Of a DNA stretch of 64,000 nt, positions 47,799 through 56,003 are shown piece by piece. Position 1 is the stretch's first letter. Each line of letters opens with the position of its first letter. Source of the DNA: Gordonia sihwensis NBRC 108236 (GTDB taxonomy: Bacteria > Actinomycetota > Actinomycetes > Mycobacteriales > Mycobacteriaceae); NCBI RefSeq assembly GCF_000333035.1, contig NZ_BANU01000027.1, positions 1 to 64,000 on the forward strand, read 5' to 3'. The notes beneath the pieces are model-generated. The model was not told where the DNA came from. It saw nothing but the letters and a program-made list of their open reading frames with translations, and ran no database searches. The translations under genes and the position numbers were made by a program.

Positions 47799-49103
47799 AT
47801 GTCGGAAGCCCGCCGCATCCCTGACCGTCCGCGCCCGCCCGTCCGCACTCGCGTGGCACTCACCGCCGCTGCCGCGGCCCGCTGGGCCTCGCGTGCCGCC
47901 GGCCGTGGGAAGGGCTCGATGATCGGCGGCCTCGTCGCTGAGAAGATCGATCCGCGCATCATGCTCCGGCTCGCCGCCGGCCGCGAGATCGCGCTGATCA
48001 CCGGAACCAACGGCAAGTCGACGACCACCCGCATGACCGCCGCCGCCCTCGCCGGGCTCGGTGAAGTGGCGACCCAGGCCGACGGCGCCAACATGGACGC
48101 GGGCATCATCGCGACGCTCAGCCTCCAGCCCGACGCCCCGGTCGCCGCGCTGGAAGTGGACGAACTGCACGTGGCCCACGTCGCCGACAACACGTCGCCG
48201 CGTGTGTTCACCCTGTTGAACCTCTCCCGCGACCAGCTCGACCGCGTCGGCGAGATCAACATCATCGAGCAGAGTCTGCGCGGGGGAATCGCCCGCCACC
48301 CGGACGCGGTGGTGGTCGCGAACTGCGACGACGTGCTCGTCACCTCGGCGGCCTTCGACGCTCCGAACGTGGTGTGGGTGGCCGCGGGGGCCGGCTGGGT
48401 GGGCGACTCGGTGAGCTGCCCGCGGTCGGGAGAGCCGATCGTGCGCCACGGTGAGGACTGGTACTCGACCGGCGACGAGCGCTTCCGGCGCCCGGCCCCG
48501 CAGTGGTGGTTCGACGACGACAAGATCTACGGCCCGGACGGGTTCGTCGCACCGATGGCGTTGAAGGTGCCGGGCCGTGCCAATCGCGGCAACGCCACCC
48601 AGGCCGTCGCGACCGCCGTCGCGATGGGCGCCGACCCCGCGGACGCCGTCGCGGCCGTCGGCACCGTCGGCGAAGTGGCCGGCCGATACGGGACCGTGCA
48701 GCTGGGCGACCATCGGATCAGGACCCTGCTGGCGAAGAATCCGGCCGGCTGGCAGGAGGCCCTGGCGATGATCGACACCGACGCCGACAGTCTGGTGATC
48801 GCGGTGAACGGGCAGGTCCCCGACGGGGAAGACCTCTCGTGGCTCTGGGACGTGCGCTTCGAAGAGTTCGAGCAGGTCGAGGTGGTCGCCTCGGGCGAGC
48901 GCGCCGCCGACCTCTCGGTGCGTCTGCTGTACGCGGGCGCCGAGCACACGGTGACCGACGATCCGTTCGCGGCGATCGCCGCCTGTCCACCGGGCCGAGT
49001 GGAAGTGCTCGCCAACTACACCGCATTCCGCGACCTCGGCGTCGCACTGGAACGCGCCGGAGCCCGGCCGGTCGAGAACACTGTGGAGGACAACGCCCGA
49101 TGA
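47799..49103 (+). CDS. murT: MurT, ligase subunit of lipid II isoglutaminyl synthase
   Basis: 434 aa. Mur-ligase P-loop ITGTNGKSTTTRM (about 67-79), then ALEVDELHV and LNLSRDQLDR of the central domain, and the MurT C-terminal DUF1727 domain. With GatD it amidates the D-Glu of lipid II, needed for cross-linking. The zinc-ribbon typical of MurT is degenerate here: of the four cysteines only that in SCPRSG remains (CPRS, YSTG). ATG overlaps nothing upstream; gatD follows with an ATGA overlap. Confidence 0.94.
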   Translation: MSEARRIPDRPRPPVRTRVALTAAAAARWASRAAGRGKGSMIGGLVAEKIDPRIMLRLAAGREIALITGTNGKSTTTRMTAAALAGLGEVATQADGANMDAGIIATLSLQPDAPVAALEVDELHVAHVADNTSPRVFTLLNLSRDQLDRVGEINIIEQSLRGGIARHPDAVVVANCDDVLVTSAAFDAPNVVWVAAGAGWVGDSVSCPRSGEPIVRHGEDWYSTGDERFRRPAPQWWFDDDKIYGPDGFVAPMALKVPGRANRGNATQAVATAVAMGADPADAVAAVGTVGEVAGRYGTVQLGDHRIRTLLAKNPAGWQEALAMIDTDADSLVIAVNGQVPDGEDLSWLWDVRFEEFEQVEVVASGERAADLSVRLLYAGAEHTVTDDPFAAIAACPPGRVEVLANYTAFRDLGVALERAGARPVENTVEDNAR

Positions 49104-49813
49104 GCGAATCGACCCTGCGGATCGGTCTGGTGCTTCCCGATGTGATGGGCACCTACGGCGACGGCGGAAACGCCCTCGTCCTGCGACAGCGTGCGCGCAT
49201 GAGAGCCATCGACGCCGAGATCGTCTCGATCACGCTCGACGACGAGGTACCCGAGTCGCTCGACGTCTACACCCTCGGCGGCGCCGAGGATTACGCCCAG
49301 CGGCTCGCCACCCGTCATCTGCAGCGGTATCCGGGGCTGCAGCGCGCGGCGGACGCCGGACGCCCGGTGCTCGCGATCTGCGCGGCGATCCAAGTGCTGG
49401 GTCACTGGTACGAGACCGCTGCGGGCGAGCGCGTCGCGGGGATCAGCATGCTCGACCTCACCACCTCTCCGAGGCAGTCCCGGGCGATCGGCGAGCTCGT
49501 GACCGCACCGATCATCGACGGTCTCAGCCAACCGCTCTCCGGGTTCGAGAACCACCGCGGCGCGACCTCCCTGGGCGCCGCGGCCGCACCGCTGGGCCGG
49601 GTCCGCCGCGGTGTCGGCAACGGCGCCGGCGCCGGCGTGGAAGGCGCCGTGCAAGGCAGTGTCGTCAGCACCTACATGCACGGCCCGGTCCTCGCACGGA
49701 ATCCCGAACTGGCCGACTATCTGCTGTCGAAGGCGGTCGGCACGGAACTGGAGCCTCTCGACCTGCCGCAGGTGGACCGGCTGCGCCGGGAACGGCTCGC
49801 CGCCGCTCGCTAA
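49100..49813 (+). CDS. gatD: GatD, glutaminase subunit of lipid II isoglutaminyl synthase
   Basis: 237 aa. Class I (CobB/CobQ-type) glutamine amidotransferase. The nucleophile is C94 (LAICAAIQ), the same number as in Staphylococcus GatD; the catalytic His is in STYMHGPVLARNP. LPDVMGTYGDGGNALVL at the N-terminus is the MurT-partner signature. Supplies ammonia to MurT. Start overlaps the murT stop (ATGA); the 3' end overlaps the convergent kinase gene by 4 nt. Confidence 0.95.
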   Translation: MSESTLRIGLVLPDVMGTYGDGGNALVLRQRARMRAIDAEIVSITLDDEVPESLDVYTLGGAEDYAQRLATRHLQRYPGLQRAADAGRPVLAICAAIQVLGHWYETAAGERVAGISMLDLTTSPRQSRAIGELVTAPIIDGLSQPLSGFENHRGATSLGAAAAPLGRVRRGVGNGAGAGVEGAVQGSVVSTYMHGPVLARNPELADYLLSKAVGTELEPLDLPQVDRLRRERLAAAR

Positions 49814-50397
49814 CCGAGCACCCGGCACCTCGCCCGCGTGTCGTCGACCGCGAACCAGCCCTCCTCGAAGTCCTGCCACCGGGCCAGATGATCGCGTTCG
49901 GCCTCGCCGTCACGCTGCACGGTTCGGCGCAACCGGTCGGCGGCGGGAGGACCGTCGATCCAGAACCGATGCGTGAAACGATCGGCCGTGCAGCGCCGCG
50001 CCGACGTCACGCCCTCGACGATCAGAATCGGCTGCCACCGCATCCAGACCTCCGGCCCCACCTCCGGTCGGCCGTCCACCCAGACCCGGGGCCGATAGAA
50101 GTAGTCGTGACGCCGTTCGTAGGCGCGGATCACATCGTGAACCAGTTCCGGCCACCACGAGGCGGGGTCGTCCCACGTCGCGTAGTCGTCGGTGCTGACC
50201 AGCACTGAGGCGCGACCGCGCTCGGCGAGCGCACGGACGAGCTGGGCTGCGAACGTGCTCTTGCCCGCCCCCGACGGACCGTCGATCGCCACCATGGCGT
50301 CGGTCAGCCCTCCGCGGACCGCGATCTCGTCGGCCAGCCACGCCCAGTCCTGCGGTGAGGGATCGCGCTCCGCCGGTGGAAGGTGGTCGTCGGCCAA
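49810..50397 (-). CDS. P-loop uridine-kinase-like NTPase
   Basis: 195 aa. Walker A AIDGPSGAGKSTFA (about 36-49), then VLVSTDDYATWDDPASWWPE and YFYRPRVWVDG, and ILIVEGVTSARR in the place of the uridine/pantothenate-kinase Walker B (VEGV). The DDYA lid resembles small-molecule kinases of the (d)NK/uridine kinase type. The TTG start at 50395-50397 is 3 nt after the recR stop, so it may be translated by reinitiation. Substrate unknown. Confidence 0.78.
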   Translation of the reverse strand: MADDHLPPAERDPSPQDWAWLADEIAVRGGLTDAMVAIDGPSGAGKSTFAAQLVRALAERGRASVLVSTDDYATWDDPASWWPELVHDVIRAYERRHDYFYRPRVWVDGRPEVGPEVWMRWQPILIVEGVTSARRCTADRFTHRFWIDGPPAADRLRRTVQRDGEAERDHLARWQDFEEGWFAVDDTRARCRVLG

Positions 50398-50400
50398 CGC

Positions 50401-51012
50401 TCAGACCAGGATGCGCCGACCGGACAGCGCGCGGCCGAGGGTCAGTTCGTCGGCGAACTCGAGGTCGCCGCCCATCGGAAGTCCCGACGCCAGACGGGTC
50501 ACGGACAGCCCGGGGAAGTCTTTGAGCATGCGCAGCAGATATGTCGCCGTCGCCTCGCCCTCGGTGTTGGGATCGGTCGCGACGATGATCTCGGAGACGT
50601 CCTGGCCGTCGGGCTGGTCGCCCAGACGACGCAGCAGTTCGCGGATCCGGAGCTGGTCGGGGCCGATGCCGGACAGCGGGTCGAGCGCACCGCCGAGGAC
50701 GTGGTAGCGGCCGTCGAACTCCTTGGTCCGCTCGATCGCGTAGATGTCCTTCGGCTCCTCGACCACGCAGATCTTCGTGACGTCCCGGCGGGGGTCGCCG
50801 CAGATGCGGCACAGCCGATCGGCGGCGACGTTGCCGCACTCGACGCAGAAGGTGACGTCGTCGCGAACGTGTCCGAGGGCGGCGATCAGCCGGTCGATCT
50901 CCACGTTCTCGCCCGCGAGCAGGTGGAAGGCGATCCGCTGAGCACCCTTGGGACCCAGCCCGGGAAGTTTCGCGAGCTGGTCGATCAGATCCTGGATCGG
51001 GCCTTCGTACAT
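50401..51012 (-). CDS. recR: recombination mediator RecR
   Basis: 203 aa. N-terminal helix-hairpin-helix ([20 protein letters not shown]), a C4 zinc finger ([18 protein letters not shown]), and a Toprim domain (ICVVEEPKD ... [14 protein letters not shown]). Acts with RecF/RecO to load RecA on gapped DNA. Starts 11 nt after ybaB, the classical ybaB-recR pair. Confidence 0.97.
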   Translation of the reverse strand: MYEGPIQDLIDQLAKLPGLGPKGAQRIAFHLLAGENVEIDRLIAALGHVRDDVTFCVECGNVAADRLCRICGDPRRDVTKICVVEEPKDIYAIERTKEFDGRYHVLGGALDPLSGIGPDQLRIRELLRRLGDQPDGQDVSEIIVATDPNTEGEATATYLLRMLKDFPGLSVTRLASGLPMGGDLEFADELTLGRALSGRRILV

Positions 51013-51023
51013 GCGCCAGTCCG

Positions 51024-51380
51024 TCAGCCCAGGCCGGGCAGTCCGCCGCCCGCCAGCGGCCCCATCTTCTCCGCGACCAGGGCATCGCGCTGAGCCACGA
51101 AGTCGGCGAACGCACCGACGATCAGATCCTGCAACGTCTCGACGTCCGCGGGATCGACCACCTCCGGCGAGATCTCGACGGCGGAGACCGTCCCGGCGCC
51201 GTCGCCGGTCACCGTCACCAGTCCGTTGCCCGCCGACCCCACCACCGACGTCGCGGAGATCTCCGCGTGCGCCGTCTCCATCTGGGTCTGCATCTGCTGA
51301 ACCTGGGCCATCAGCCCGGCCATCGGGTTGTCGCCGCCGGCGCCGCCGAACAGCGCACTGGGGTCGAATGCGTCAGTCAC
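51024..51380 (-). CDS. YbaB/EbfC nucleoid-associated protein
   Basis: 118 aa. Central region [18 protein letters not shown] (coiled helix) and [16 protein letters not shown] then [20 protein letters not shown], the EbfC signatures. The Gly-rich N- and C-termini ([18 protein letters not shown]) are typical. GTG start at 51378-51380 with GGGAGT upstream, 8 nt inside the end of the Imm10-like gene. Confidence 0.93.
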   Translation of the reverse strand: MTDAFDPSALFGGAGGDNPMAGLMAQVQQMQTQMETAHAEISATSVVGSAGNGLVTVTGDGAGTVSAVEISPEVVDPADVETLQDLIVGAFADFVAQRDALVAEKMGPLAGGGLPGLG

Positions 51381-51735
51381 GACTCCCAGGGTAGTCGCCG
51401 GGACCGGCCAGGAGACGCTCGACGTGTTCGGCGAGTTCGGCAACCGTGGTGCCCGAACCCGGTACCACGCGGAACGACAGCACCTCGTCGCCGAAGAGTC
51501 GAGCCGCTCGCGGTGCGAGCGCGAACTCGAAACGGTCGTCACCGACACGGCGCCACTGCACGACGCCCCCGTACACCGGGGCGCTCGCGCCCGTGGTCAC
51601 ACAGTATTCACCGGCCCGGGGACCACCGGGAAGATCGCGCAGCAACTGGAAGCAGGCGTCCGAGTCCTCGTCGAGGAACACCACACCCTCGCAGCCGAGG
51701 TCCGGGTGCCGTTCGAAGGATCCGATGATCGCCAC
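51373..51735 (-). CDS. Imm10-like immunity-type protein heading the ybaB-recR operon
   Basis: 120 aa from the GTG at 51733-51735. The pattern CFQLLRDL, EYCVTTG, VYGGVVQWRR, then FEFALAPRAARLFGDEVLSFR matches the Imm10 immunity-protein fold (YC..., YGGV..., L.L...AA..L). No polymorphic toxin gene adjoins it. TATCCT lies 7 nt before the GTG, fixing the start and suggesting a leaderless transcript that continues into ybaB and recR (8-nt overlap). Family assignment is from pattern memory. Confidence 0.6.
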   Translation of the reverse strand: MAIIGSFERHPDLGCEGVVFLDEDSDACFQLLRDLPGGPRAGEYCVTTGASAPVYGGVVQWRRVGDDRFEFALAPRAARLFGDEVLSFRVVPGSGTTVAELAEHVERLLAGPGDYPGSRD

Positions 51736-51742
51736 GACCGCG

Positions 51743-51748
51743 AGGATA
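51743..51748 (-). promoter_or_regulatory. -10 box of a leaderless promoter (Imm10-like-ybaB-recR)
   Basis: TATCCT, 7 nt, GTG: the same box and spacing as ponA2 and the metallophosphoesterase. Confidence 0.6.
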
Positions 51749-51775
51749 CGCGCCGGAGACCCCTGCGCTCGCCGC

Positions 51776-52642
51776 TCAGCGGGCGGTGCGGAACTCCCGG
51801 CGCTCACCGCTGAACGGATCGGTGAACTCCAGTGCCGCGGCGACGAGCCGGAGGGGCCGGGAGAAGTCACCGCGATCCGGTGCGGCCGCCAGGTCGGCGT
51901 CGACCTCGGGGTACAGCGGATCGCCGACGATCGGGACGCCGAGCTGAGCCATGTGCATCCTGAGCTGGTGGGTGCGGCCGGTGTGCGGCGCCAGGCGGTA
52001 TTCGGCCAGCCCGTCGCCGAGCCGGGTCGACAGTTCGATGTCGCTGATCGCGTTCACCTCGCCCTCGACGACGCGGGCACGCAGGTCGCCCGCGGTCTTG
52101 ACGATCCGGTTCTCGATCCGCACGCCGCCGGCCAGAGCGTCGTCCGCCGGCGCGATCGCCCGATACTCTTTGCGAACGCGTCGCTGCGCGAAGAGTTCCT
52201 GATACGCGGCCCGCACCTCGCGGCGGCGCGTGAACAGCAGCACGCCCGCCGTCAACCGGTCGAGCCGGTGTGCCGGGGCCACGTCGTCGGAGCCGAGTTC
52301 GCGACGCAACCGCACCAGCGCCGTCTGCGCCACATGCGCTCCGCGCGGCATCGTGGCGAGGAAGTGCGGTTTGTCGACCACCACGAGATCGTCGTCCAGG
52401 TGCAGGATCGGCATGTCGAAGGGCACCGGCGGCTCCCGCGGCGGGTCGCGGTACAGGTACACCGGAACCGGTCGGAGCACCGGCGCATCGAGATCGACCG
52501 GACGGCCGTCGGCGTCGACCAGTTCACCGGTGCGCGACCGCAACTCCAGATCGGCCGCAGTGACGCCGGTCAGGACCGGAGCCGCGAGGAGAGCCTCACG
52601 CACCGACCACCCGCCGGGGCCGTCCGGCAGACGCAGAACCAC
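51776..52642 (-). CDS. RluA-type pseudouridine synthase
   Basis: 288 aa. Catalytic Asp in HRLDRLTAGVLLF (about 123-135); MPILHLDDDLVVVDKPHFLATMPRG is the RluA entry loop (two parts), and PHTGRTHQLRMHMAQLG the late motif. Modifies uridine in rRNA or tRNA; target unknown. The first standard start in frame is the GTG at 52642, but the open frame continues about 25 codons upstream, towards the SRPBCC stop, with plausible residues (RRVKPLTARDGIDATR), so the N-terminus may begin at a non-standard codon. Confidence 0.9.
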   Translation of the reverse strand: MVLRLPDGPGGWSVREALLAAPVLTGVTAADLELRSRTGELVDADGRPVDLDAPVLRPVPVYLYRDPPREPPVPFDMPILHLDDDLVVVDKPHFLATMPRGAHVAQTALVRLRRELGSDDVAPAHRLDRLTAGVLLFTRRREVRAAYQELFAQRRVRKEYRAIAPADDALAGGVRIENRIVKTAGDLRARVVEGEVNAISDIELSTRLGDGLAEYRLAPHTGRTHQLRMHMAQLGVPIVGDPLYPEVDADLAAAPDRGDFSRPLRLVAAALEFTDPFSGERREFRTAR

Positions 52643-52709
52643 CCGGGTGGCATCGATGCCGTCCCGGGCGGTCAGCGGTTTGACGCGGCGGCGTCCCCTG
52701 CGGCTCAGC

Positions 52710-53147
52710 TCAGCTCTCGAGACGCTGCTTGAGATTGGTGAGAAGGGCCGTCTGGATGCGGTTGAGTCCCTTCGGGGCGAAGGTCTTCTCGAAGAACCCG
52801 CCGATGCCGCCCGCGCCCTTCCAACTCGTCGTGGTCTCGACGCGCGAGCCGGTGCCCTCGGCAGTGACGCGGTAGGTGGTGACCATCGTCGAATTGCGAT
52901 CGGTCTCGGTGATCGTGTCGCCCGCGACCGTCACGTCGGCCAGCACGTCGCGCTTGCGCTTCTCGGTGGCCTGCAGAATCCAGTGGACCACCGTTCCCGA
53001 ACCGTTGCCGCCCTCGTCGACGCGATAGTCGCGGTAGTTCTCGGGAAGAATGCCCTCGCGCACGTTCGCGTAGTCGGCCAGGGCCGCACTGACGGCCTCG
53101 GGAGCTGCGTTGATCTGGATTGCTGCGCTGGCTGTTACCTGTCCCAC
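52710..53147 (-). CDS. SRPBCC-fold polyketide-cyclase/START-like protein
   Basis: 145 aa. The pattern ASAAIQINAAPEAVSAALAD...GTVVHWILQATE...TTSWKGAGGIGGFFEKTF is the START/Bet v1-like lipid-cavity fold (SRPBCC). It is the equivalent of Rv3718c, next to the lipid-modifying pair, so it may bind a hydrophobic ligand. GTG start; AGAAGGAG lies 8-9 nt upstream. Divergent from the FAD oxidase. Confidence 0.85.
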   Translation of the reverse strand: MGQVTASAAIQINAAPEAVSAALADYANVREGILPENYRDYRVDEGGNGSGTVVHWILQATEKRKRDVLADVTVAGDTITETDRNSTMVTTYRVTAEGTGSRVETTTSWKGAGGIGGFFEKTFAPKGLNRIQTALLTNLKQRLES

Positions 53148-53213
53148 GTCGGAAGGCTCCTTCTGAACTCGTCTTGGGTCCGATTCACTTCGTTCACCGT
53201 ACGGCGATCAGGC

Positions 53214-53219
53214 TACGGT
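53214..53219 (+). promoter_or_regulatory. -10 box of a leaderless promoter (FAD oxidase-methyltransferase)
   Basis: TACGGT, 6 nt, GTG 53226. AGGAAT in the gap could also act as a weak ribosome site. Confidence 0.5.
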
Positions 53220-53225
53220 AGGAAT

Positions 53226-54653
53226 GTGGCTTTGAACGCATCCGAGTACGACGATGCCGCCTTCGCGCGCGGCAAGCAGAAACTTCTCGACAGCTACCGA
53301 GCTATCCCCGACGGCGCCACTGTGCGACTGGCGAAGAAGACGTCGAATCTGTTCCGCAAGAGGGCCGAGACGTCCGCTCCGGGTCTCGACGTCTCCGAAC
53401 TGCATCGCGTGATCTCGGTCGATCCCGAGGAACAGACCGCGCAGGTCGCGGGGATGTGCACCTACGAGGACCTCGTGGATGCGACTCTGCCGTACGGACT
53501 CGTGCCCCTGGTGGTCCCGCAGCTCAAGACGATCACCCTCGGCGGCGCCGTCACCGGGCTCGGTATCGAGAGCACCTCGTTCCGCAACGGTCTCCCGCAC
53601 GAGTCGGTGCTCGAGATGGAGATCCTGACCGGATCGGGCGAACTGATCGTCGCGACACCCGACAACGAGCACCGCGACCTGTTCTTCGGATTCCCCAATT
53701 CCTATGGGACGCTTGGGTATTCGGTCCGACTCAAGATCAGGCTCGAACCGGTTCCGCCCTTCGTCGAGTTGCGTCACGTTCGCGTGCACAGCACCCGCGA
53801 GCTCCAGGATCTGCTCGACCGGGTCGCGACCGACCGCGAATACCGCGGCGAGCGCGTCGACTATCTCGACGGGGTCATCTTCACCTCCGACGAGGCGTAC
53901 GCCGTGCTCGGACGGCAGACCGACGAGCCCGGCCCGGTGAGCGACTACACCGACGCGAACATCTTCTACCGATCCATCCAGCACGACGGCGCCGAACCCA
54001 AACGCGATCGGCTGACCATCCGTGACTATCTCTGGCGCTGGGACACCGACTGGTTCTGGTGCTCCCGCGCATTCGGTGCCCAGAATCCGCGCATCCGCCG
54101 GTTCTGGCCCGCCAAGTACCTGCGCAGCAGCTTCTACTGGAAGCTGATCGGATACGACCAGCGGTGGAACATCGGCGACAAGCTGAACGCCGTCAAAGGT
54201 CTGCCGCCCACCGAGCGGGTGGTTCAGGACATCGAGGTCCCGATCGAGCGAACGGCCGATTTCGTCGACTGGTTCCTGGACGAGATCCCGATCGAACCGA
54301 TCTGGCTCTGTCCGCTCAAACTGGCCGAGCCGTCGCCGATCGCCGTCGCCGGCGACGACGAGACCGTCCAGCCGTGGACCCTGTATCCGTTGGAGCGCGG
54401 GAAGTTCTACGTCAACATCGGGTTCTGGTCCGGGGTGCCCGTCACCCCCGGCCGGCCCGGGCACACCAACCGGATCATCGAGCAGAAAGTCAGCGAGCTG
54501 GGCGGACACAAGTCCCTCTACTCCGAATCCTTCTACGGCCCGGAAGAATTCGACGACCTCTACGGCGGCGAGGCGTACGACGATCTCAAGCGTCGCTACG
54601 ATCCCCGCGGCCGTCTGCTCGGCCTTTACGAGAAAGCGGTGAAACGCGCATGA
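53226..54653 (+). CDS. FAD-binding oxidoreductase (Rv3719-like)
   Basis: 475 aa. PCMH-type FAD domain: VAGMCTYEDLVDATLPYGL, then GGAVTGLGIESTSFRNGLPH, as in the DprE1/DHCR24-like group. The C-terminal substrate domain has WYFxNIGFW-like and WLCPLK segments. Coupled by ATGA to a fatty-acid methyltransferase. In mycobacteria and relatives such pairs make 10-methyl fatty acids: the methyltransferase adds a methylene and the FAD enzyme reduces it to the methyl branch. That role here is inference from the pairing. Confidence 0.88.
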   Translation: MALNASEYDDAAFARGKQKLLDSYRAIPDGATVRLAKKTSNLFRKRAETSAPGLDVSELHRVISVDPEEQTAQVAGMCTYEDLVDATLPYGLVPLVVPQLKTITLGGAVTGLGIESTSFRNGLPHESVLEMEILTGSGELIVATPDNEHRDLFFGFPNSYGTLGYSVRLKIRLEPVPPFVELRHVRVHSTRELQDLLDRVATDREYRGERVDYLDGVIFTSDEAYAVLGRQTDEPGPVSDYTDANIFYRSIQHDGAEPKRDRLTIRDYLWRWDTDWFWCSRAFGAQNPRIRRFWPAKYLRSSFYWKLIGYDQRWNIGDKLNAVKGLPPTERVVQDIEVPIERTADFVDWFLDEIPIEPIWLCPLKLAEPSPIAVAGDDETVQPWTLYPLERGKFYVNIGFWSGVPVTPGRPGHTNRIIEQKVSELGGHKSLYSESFYGPEEFDDLYGGEAYDDLKRRYDPRGRLLGLYEKAVKRA

Positions 54654-55918
54654 AGCTGGCCCAGATCTTCGAAACCCTCGTCGGCGACGATCTCGCCGTA
54701 CGGATCACGGCATACGACGGCAGCACCGCGGGCCCCGAGGACGCCGAGTACGGACTGAATCTCAAGACCTCGCGCGGCACCACGTACCTCGTGACGGCGC
54801 CCGGCGACCTCGGGCTCGCCCGGGCCTACGTCTCCGGCGACCTCGAGCTGATCGGCGCGCATCCCGGCGACCCGTACAGCGCACTGCAGGCACTGGCCGC
54901 CGATCTGAAGTTCTCCAAGCCGAGCCCGCTGGAGATGGCTCAGGTGGCGAGGGCCATCGGGCTCGAGCATTTCAAGCTGATCCCGCCGCCCCCGCAGGAG
55001 AGCCTGCCCCGTTGGCGCCGGTTCGCCGAGGGGCTGCGACACAGCCGCGAGCGTGACGCCGAGGCCATCCACTACCACTACGACGTCTCGAACCGCTTCT
55101 ACGAGCTGGTGCTCGGCGAATCGATGACCTACACCTGCGCGGTGTACCCGAACGCCGACGCCACCCTCGAGGAGGCGCAGGAGAACAAGTACCGGCTGAT
55201 CTTCGACAAGCTGAACCTGCAGCCCGGCGACCGTCTCCTGGACATCGGCTGCGGCTGGGGCGGGATGGTCCGGTACGCCGCGCGCCAGGGCGTCCACGCA
55301 CTGGGAGTGACCCTCTCCAGCGAGCAGGCCAAGTGGGCGCAGCAGGCGATCGAGGAGCAGGGGCTGTCGAAGTTCGCGGAGGTCCGCTTCAGCGACTACC
55401 GCGACGTCACCGAAACGGGTTTCGACGCCATCTCGTCGATCGGACTCACCGAGCACATCGGCGTCGCCAACTACCCGAAGTACTTCGGATTCATGCGCGA
55501 CAAGGTCCGCACCGGCGGCCTCATCCTGAACCATTCGATCACCCGCCCCGACAACCGTTCGCGGAGCAAGGCCGGCCCGTTCATCGACCGGTATGTGTTC
55601 CCCGACGGCGAACTCACGGGATCGGGCACCATCATCTCGAAGATGCAGGACGTCTCGCGTCTCGAAGTGCTGCACGAGGAGAACTTCCGCCACCACTACG
55701 CGATGACGCTGCGCGACTGGAACGCCAACCTCGTCGCGAACTGGGACGAGGCGGTCGCCGAGGTCGGCGAAGGCACCGCCCGCCTGTGGGGGCTGTACAT
55801 GGCGGGATGCCGCATCGGCTTCGAACGGGACATCGTGCAGCTGCACCACGTCCTGGCGACCAAGATGCAGCTCGACGGAACCACGAATCTGCCGCTGCGT
55901 CCCTGGTGGCAGCCGTAG
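54650..55918 (+). CDS. cyclopropane-fatty-acid synthase-type methyltransferase
   Basis: 422 aa. The SAM-binding motif LLDIGCGWGGMVRYAA lies at about 196-211, VTLSSEQAKWAQ follows, and IGLTEHIGVANYPKYF contains the conserved Glu-His of the CFAS family. The N-terminal 140 residues are the long-form CFA domain. It should alkylate cis-unsaturated acyl chains of phospholipids. Paired with the FAD enzyme, so 10-methylation (tuberculostearate type) or cyclopropanation are both possible. Starts inside the stop of the oxidase gene. Confidence 0.9.
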   Translation: MKLAQIFETLVGDDLAVRITAYDGSTAGPEDAEYGLNLKTSRGTTYLVTAPGDLGLARAYVSGDLELIGAHPGDPYSALQALAADLKFSKPSPLEMAQVARAIGLEHFKLIPPPPQESLPRWRRFAEGLRHSRERDAEAIHYHYDVSNRFYELVLGESMTYTCAVYPNADATLEEAQENKYRLIFDKLNLQPGDRLLDIGCGWGGMVRYAARQGVHALGVTLSSEQAKWAQQAIEEQGLSKFAEVRFSDYRDVTETGFDAISSIGLTEHIGVANYPKYFGFMRDKVRTGGLILNHSITRPDNRSRSKAGPFIDRYVFPDGELTGSGTIISKMQDVSRLEVLHEENFRHHYAMTLRDWNANLVANWDEAVAEVGEGTARLWGLYMAGCRIGFERDIVQLHHVLATKMQLDGTTNLPLRPWWQP

Positions 55919-55932
55919 GTCCGAGTTCGTGA

Positions 55933-55993
55933 ACGAATCCCCGATTCGCCGTCCGGCCTGCGCGGCCGAGTAGTCGGCGGGTCGGGGATTCGT
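55933..55993. terminator. bidirectional terminator between methyltransferase and dnaX
   Basis: A 19-bp stem (55933-55951 with 55975-55993, two mismatches) starting ACGAATCCCC, with an inner GGCC-type hairpin. Confidence 0.7.
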
Positions 55994-56003
55994 CTACTCG
56001 CGG

